From an uncultured Muribaculaceae bacterium (GTDB lineage: Bacteria; Bacteroidota; Bacteroidia; Bacteroidales; Muribaculaceae): a stretch of DNA of 7,834 bases. Shown here piece by piece: positions 5,871 through 7,834 of this stretch. Position 1 is the stretch's first letter, and each line of letters begins with the position of its first letter. Below the pieces are notes generated by a model. That model worked only from the letters and a program-made list of their open reading frames with translations. It was not told where the DNA came from and searched no databases. Made by a program: the position numbers and the translations under genes. The DNA lies in the NCBI GenBank assembly GCA_947173755.1, contig CAMWGM010000061.1, positions 1-7,834 of the forward strand, given 5' to 3'.

Positions 5871-6749
5871 TCAGATAATTGACTTGACGGCGTCCGCGAC
5901 CTGCTCCATAAGCCAACGCGGAGTTGACGTAGCGCCGCAGATACCGATGCTTTCAGCGCCGGCAATCCACCCCGGGCGAAAATCAGAAGCGCGGGAAACA
6001 AGATAGGTGCGGTCATTCACCGCACGACACTCATTGAAGAGCACTTTACCGTTTGAACTCTTTGCTCCTGCCACGAAAAGCACCACATCGTGTGCCGCTG
6101 CAAATTCGCGCAGATGAGCCACGCGGTTGGCGACCTGGCGACAAATTGTATCGTAACTGCGAAACTCAACACCGGGAGCCATGCGGTTGCTGATAGCCGA
6201 TATCATTTCAGCAAGTCCTTCGAGCGACTTTGTTGTCTGCGAATAGAGGGCAATAGGACGGGTGAAATCTATTCGGTCGTCAAGTTGCGAGACATCTTCC
6301 ACTACGATGGCGGTACCCTCGGTCTGCCCGACAAGTCCGTTAACCTCGGCATGTCCCGCCTTTCCATATATCACAATCTGAAGGCCTGACTCGGGATGCT
6401 GCAGTGATTCGATATAGGTGGCCTTGATGCGCTGCTGCAGACGGAGCACCACGGGACATGTTGCATCGATGATCTCGATTCCCATCTCGGCAGCCTTAGC
6501 ATAAGTGGAGGGAGGCTCGCCATGGGCACGGAGGAGCACACGGGCACCTTTCAGACGGGATAGGTCAGCATGGGTGATGGTGGCAAGTCCTGCCCGCTCA
6601 AGCCGTTCGACTTCATCACCGTTGTGCACTATATCGCCGAGACAGTAAAGCGGACGTGGGGAACGACCAAGTTCCTCTTCTGCCTTGTTGATCGCAGTCA
6701 CCACACCGTGACAGAAACCTGAACGGGCGTCGATCTCAACTGTCGGCAT
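5871..6749 (-). CDS. ispH: 4-hydroxy-3-methylbut-2-enyl diphosphate reductase
   Basis: IspH (LytB) performs the last step of the MEP isoprenoid pathway, reducing HMBPP to IPP and DMAPP with a [4Fe-4S] cluster in the cytosol. The three cluster cysteines are C13 (SGFCHG), C98 (DATCPVV) and C203 (DTICRQVANR). Substrate-binding residues are also visible: H42 and H76 (RAHGE), H133 and E135 (GHAEVNG), the QTT triplet at 171-173, SSN at 231-233, and S275 in GATSTP. The length of 292 residues is normal for the single-domain enzyme. ATG at 6749 is chosen because it gives MPTVEIDARSGFCHG, placing the first cysteine as in other family members; an upstream TTG at 6755 is less likely. The start overlaps the cmk stop by 14 bases, which suggests translational coupling. 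Confidence 0.96.
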   Translation of the reverse strand: MPTVEIDARSGFCHGVVTAINKAEEELGRSPRPLYCLGDIVHNGDEVERLERAGLATITHADLSRLKGARVLLRAHGEPPSTYAKAAEMGIEIIDATCPVVLRLQQRIKATYIESLQHPESGLQIVIYGKAGHAEVNGLVGQTEGTAIVVEDVSQLDDRIDFTRPIALYSQTTKSLEGLAEMISAISNRMAPGVEFRSYDTICRQVANRVAHLREFAAAHDVVLFVAGAKSSNGKVLFNECRAVNDRTYLVSRASDFRPGWIAGAESIGICGATSTPRWLMEQVADAVKSII

Positions 6750-7446
6750 CAGCAATTATTTTTTTATACAGATCTAAAAGAAACTCGTTCTGCCGGTCGA
6801 TCGTCATATCTGAATTATCAAGACGAACGGCATCGGCCGCACATCTCAGCGGACTCTCCTCACGATGTTCGTCAAGATAGTCACGCGAACGCACGTTTTC
6901 GAGCACCTCTTTATAGGAAACTTTTTCCCCTTTGGCACTGAGTTCAAGCAGGCGGCGCTGCGCGCGCTTCTCCGCCGAAGCATCACAGAAAACTTTCATC
7001 TCAGCATGCGGGAAAACGGTGGTTCCGATATCGCGGCCATCCATCACTATGCCTTTCTTTTCACCCATGGAGCGTTGCATATCTGTCAGGGCATGACGCA
7101 CAGCCGGGATGGCCGCAACCGGTGAAACATGCGAAGATACTTCGAGCGTCCTGATGTCAGCCTCGACATTCTCACCGTTGAGCATAGTGGTCTGTGTTCC
7201 GTCAGGTTGCACTTCGAAATCGATCTTAATGTCCGGAAGGGACGCCGAAAGACTGTCGACATCCACAGTGCCGTCACTACCGATCATCCCGTGACGCATG
7301 GCCCAAAGTGTAACCGCGCGATACATGGCACCCGAATCTATATAACGATACCCAATGGCTTTCGCCAGATGACGGGCCATCGTACTTTTTCCGGTCGACG
7401 AATAACCGTCGATCGCTATAATGATCTTTTTTTTATCAGAACTCAT
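6736..7446 (-). CDS. cmk: (d)CMP kinase (cytidylate kinase)
   Basis: This cytosolic enzyme phosphorylates CMP and dCMP with ATP for nucleotide salvage and turnover. The 236-residue protein has the P-loop GYSSTGKST (14-22), the NMP-binding segment DSGAMYRAVT (37-46), MDGRDIGTTVFP (135-146) for monophosphate binding, and the lid and C-terminal region RSRDYLDEHREESPLRCAADA (187-206), where the bacterial family has its conserved Arg/Asp and SPL..A.DA residues. The length fits the bacterial Cmk family. ATG at 7446 lies inside the end of porQ (11-base overlap) and the gene's own end overlaps ispH by 14 bases, so it sits in a coupled operon. A poly-T run on the plus strand near its start encodes the lysine cluster KKK at residues 5-7. 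Confidence 0.96.
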   Translation of the reverse strand: MSSDKKKIIIAIDGYSSTGKSTMARHLAKAIGYRYIDSGAMYRAVTLWAMRHGMIGSDGTVDVDSLSASLPDIKIDFEVQPDGTQTTMLNGENVEADIRTLEVSSHVSPVAAIPAVRHALTDMQRSMGEKKGIVMDGRDIGTTVFPHAEMKVFCDASAEKRAQRRLLELSAKGEKVSYKEVLENVRSRDYLDEHREESPLRCAADAVRLDNSDMTIDRQNEFLLDLYKKIIADADS

Positions 7447-7834
7447 AGAGTTTGGTAGAAATATTAAGCATGAAGGTGGTAGCTCCCGAGTGAGGTTGTC
7501 CGAGCGCGACTCCGAACGAGAAAGCGCGTGTGTTCATTCCCAGTCCGAGGGAAAATCCCGAAAGTATGCTCCGCTTATATGTCGACATGTCTGTTCGGGT
7601 CTTATAGTTATATCCGAGGGCGGCATAGAATCTCTCGGAGGGAACGAATTGAATTCCGAACACAAGATGTCTGAACAGGTTGGAAGCGAAAGAGTCTTTG
7701 ACCTCTCCCTCGTCACCGGAAGTCCCGTCGCCGGAATTGTAATAAGGTAAATGCCATTTGGTGAGATTCCAAGCCGTGACGCTTCCTACAATCGAAGAAC
7801 CGAAACGCTTTGAGACGCCGAGTCTCACATCGAC
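7436..7834 (-). CDS. porQ: Type IX secretion protein PorQ, C-terminal part
   Basis: The visible 132 residues are the C-terminal part of an outer-membrane beta-barrel protein. They show alternating amphipathic strands with aromatic and glycine residues, for example HLVFGIQFVPSERFYAALGYNYK, given here only as a type (about 7634-7700), and a closing stretch GFSLGLGMNTRAFSFGVALG followed by HSGATTFMLNIS. This pattern and the gene order porQ-cmk-ispH, which I recall from Porphyromonas gingivalis, support PorQ, a component of the type IX secretion machinery of Bacteroidota. The frame is open to the window edge (Val-Asp codons precede the GTG at 7828), so the start and signal peptide lie outside. 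The end LYEF-stop overlaps the cmk start by 11 bases. Another PorP/PorV-like barrel protein is the main alternative. Confidence 0.75.
   Translation of the reverse strand, partial: VDVRLGVSKRFGSSIVGSVTAWNLTKWHLPYYNSGDGTSGDEGEVKDSFASNLFRHLVFGIQFVPSERFYAALGYNYKTRTDMSTYKRSILSGFSLGLGMNTRAFSFGVALGQPHSGATTFMLNISTKLYEF

Noticed and set aside
5848..5916. Longer start for the exonuclease (23 extra residues)
   Set aside because: The extra codons overlap the end of ispH in another frame and are basic, unrelated sequence. The family N-terminus begins at the ATG at 5847.
6750..6755. TTG start for ispH two codons upstream
   Set aside because: The ATG at 6749 gives the expected N-terminus and first-cysteine position; a TTG start is not needed.
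7421..7750. Plus-strand open frame opposite porQ
   Set aside because: It overlaps the beta-barrel coding frame and cmk start on the other strand, and its Ser/Arg/Glu-rich product has no recognisable feature.

Overview
The window looks like a chromosomal segment of a gut-type Bacteroidales bacterium, possibly of the Muribaculaceae (family placement is inference). The grounds are moderate GC with strong C-ending codon preference, a Bacteroidota-type promoter (TTTG, 20-bp spacer, TAnnTTT-like -7 box), the gene order porQ-cmk-ispH as I recall it from Porphyromonas and relatives, and a type IX secretion component. No mobile element, tRNA, rRNA or CRISPR array was seen.

The left two thirds is a urea-use locus on the plus strand. 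It starts inside a UT-family urea channel (2-853). Six bases later comes an MFS transporter of unknown substrate (860-2236), closed by a rho-independent terminator (2248-2279). A 270-base gap follows, holding a perfect 7-4-7 dyad, a good Bacteroidota promoter and a leader of about 140 nt with two mutually exclusive hairpins. Then come the three urease structural genes ureA, ureB and ureC (2507-5258). All nickel-site and catalytic residues of UreC are present. UreB is about twice the usual length, with an N-terminal Pro/Thr-rich extension, a tail resembling that of Helicobacter UreA, and a low-complexity C-terminus. No nickel-insertion accessory gene (ureD/E/F/G/H) is in the window. A strong, probably bidirectional terminator closes ureC, so these genes must lie left of the window or elsewhere.

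The right third is on the minus strand and converges on ureC. In transcription order it holds the 3' end of porQ (7834-7436, running off the edge), cmk (7446-6736), ispH (6749-5871) and a small DEDDh 3'-5' exonuclease (5847-5344). porQ/cmk and cmk/ispH overlap by 11 and 14 nt and ispH/exonuclease are 23 nt apart, so this is a tight housekeeping operon unrelated to urease.

Together, the left block would import urea by a facilitated channel and hydrolyse it to ammonia and CO2 for nitrogen assimilation or acid protection. The transporter genes and the enzyme genes seem to be separate transcription units, and the enzyme unit carries its own candidate control region.
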